From positions 6,570,001 through 6,634,000 of the forward strand of contig NC_088312.1 in NCBI RefSeq assembly GCF_910592395.1: a stretch of DNA of 64,000 nt, given 5' to 3'. The number at the start of each line of letters is the position of its first letter. Position 1 is the stretch's first letter. The notes beneath the pieces were generated by a model. It had not been told where the DNA came from and did no database searches. It saw only the letters and a program-made list of their open reading frames with translations. Made by a program: the position numbers and the translations under genes. This DNA is from Lineus longissimus. Taxonomy: Eukaryota; Nemertea; Pilidiophora; Heteronemertea; Lineidae. Positions 62,717 through 64,000 of this stretch are shown here, piece by piece.

Positions 62717-64000
62717 CTGCTGAATAAGATTGAGAAAGGAAACTGTATGAATCAATATGAAATTCAATTTGCTTTTGAGAATACGTGCTGTTTTCACATT
62801 TGTTTAGATAAGACAATTTTGGATGGCAATTCATTATATCCTAAAATCCTCCTTCTCTGATGAGATGATGATGATAATGAAAGAGAAAGTGTCTAGTAAT
62901 CATGCATCGCTATGGCGAGAGATTAGCAAAGAAGTTCAGTTGTCAGCCAGGGCAGACTGCTTCTTCTCAGAATTTGCACAATCAGGCATTGAAAATGAAA
63001 CAAATGCTGTAACCTGTAGGCCTATAGGCCCTTGTCATGACATGATAATGATGTGCAATGATGTTGAATGTACAGTGTACATTATATACAGGATTGGGGA
63101 GCATGAATTTTAGGACCAATGTTTGACTGGTGCTTAAGATACTTTCTCATCAAGTACCTCGGTCGGCACAATCATGGTATCCTCTCCTACTGCCATTCTT
63201 TCACTTTAGCTTCTTATTATGTAACTGGTAGTTTCGAATTATTTACTACGCAAGATTTTGTGGAAAGGGGAAGCTTGAAAACAGCTCCAAAAAAAAGCGC
63301 AATCAGGTTGCGACTTTTTAACATCGACATCCCCGGTTTTCCCGATAGTGGCGCCACTGTCTGTAGCCCTCTATGTACAGCGTAGCAATATGCAATGAGA
63401 CTTGTCTCATGTGAATGGTCTAATTCCTCCAGTATGAATATGTTTCTCTGCAATGAGACAAGTCTTTCGATACTGCCTCATGTGTATGGTCCAGTATATT
63501 TTGATACTGTATGCTTCAAATTAGAGGAACAAGCACAAAACAATACAAGCAAAGATTTTCAGGATTTGTATGATTTATTGCAACAGTGAACACACCAGAA
63601 ATATACTACATTACTAATACATATATTTCATCATCAGGAATGGCATCAGGCATGTCACAACAAAGAACAGCTGGAAATCTGAGAACAGTGTTATTTGAAG
63701 CATCATTTTACAGAAATATCTATTGATATAATGGCAAGTTCTCCTAAGCGGTTTCATGATGACGCCCCGATGACGACACAGATTTATCGGATTCTGATTG
63801 GCTGAAAACGTGTGTACAAATGTACGCTGTACTGCCCGAAATTTTCTGCTTTTACACTTTCCCCCGACTCCCCTGAAGTATCGGCGATCTGTGACCTGAT
63901 CATCCTGATAATGTTGATGTGTGATGTGACTGGGCACTGCCACCTCGTCATTCTGAAGAGTGGCACTCATCATTCTCGCTTTCACACCTCATGGGCCGAG
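62717..64000. other. USP47 5' region: missing first exon(s) and probable promoter
   Basis: No exon with the family N-terminus was recognised. A minus-strand frame near 63870-63973 (MMSATLQNDEVAVPSH...) could be a first exon but matches nothing I can name. Other frames here are short. Confidence 0.35.
63760..63801 (-). promoter_or_regulatory. candidate promoter elements (CCAAT and two CRE half-sites)
   Basis: On the minus strand an inverted attgg (63797-63801) gives a CCAAT box in ttttcagccaatcagaat. Two CGTCA half-sites (63760-63764 and 63771-63775) follow about 25-40 bases downstream. CCAAT plus CRE is common in housekeeping promoters, which fits USP47. No TATA box is evident. Confidence 0.3.

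Noticed and set aside
63395-63475. short inverted motif atgagac-tt-gtctcat and its partial copy downstream
   Set aside because: Too short to interpret; no known element matched.

Overview
This is an animal (bilaterian) nuclear window, most likely from a marine invertebrate. The evidence is an intron-rich gene with clean GT-AG introns, a single-exon class A GPCR, AT-rich intergenic DNA full of degenerate tandem duplications, and dispersed repeats of a kind common in lophotrochozoan and non-vertebrate deuterostome genomes. I cannot name the species. Most of the window is non-coding, and most short open frames in it are chance frames.

Layout: 1-13.7 kb is intergenic with small tandem duplications (44-bp units near 4.3 kb, 62-bp units near 5.4 kb, about 128-bp units near 11.8 kb). 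At 13.8-15.45 kb, three degenerate units of about 180 bp lead into a complete 392-residue rhodopsin-family receptor (14262-15440, +) that looks like an FMRFamide/neuropeptide receptor. 15.5-28 kb is intergenic with microsatellites and one 68-bp duplication. At 28.17-30.83 kb a compound repeat holds 16 tandem copies of a 128-bp unit. 30.8-47.8 kb is intergenic with one 252-bp imperfect inverted repeat. At 47.8-49.76 kb, degenerate repeats are interrupted by a 1318-bp palindrome with two 632-bp arms that match wherever checked, bordered by TTAA. At 51.1-52.5 kb a second copy of the compound repeat holds 7 units of the 128-bp core.

From 62.7 down to 55.3 kb on the minus strand lies most of the catalytic half of a USP47-type deubiquitinase. 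I resolved 15 exons (2095 coding bases, about 698 codons) with consistent splice phases, the catalytic Cys and His boxes and the zinc-ribbon cysteines. The first exon(s) and roughly the last 600 residues expected for the family were not found. The region above 62.7 kb probably holds the promoter and first exon.

The two genes are independent and nothing suggests a shared pathway. The most unusual features are the large symmetric palindrome with a nested hairpin and a paralogous near-empty site, and the two loci that share flanks but differ in copy number of the 128-bp core, a structure resembling Helentron-associated (pearl/HINE-like) non-autonomous elements.
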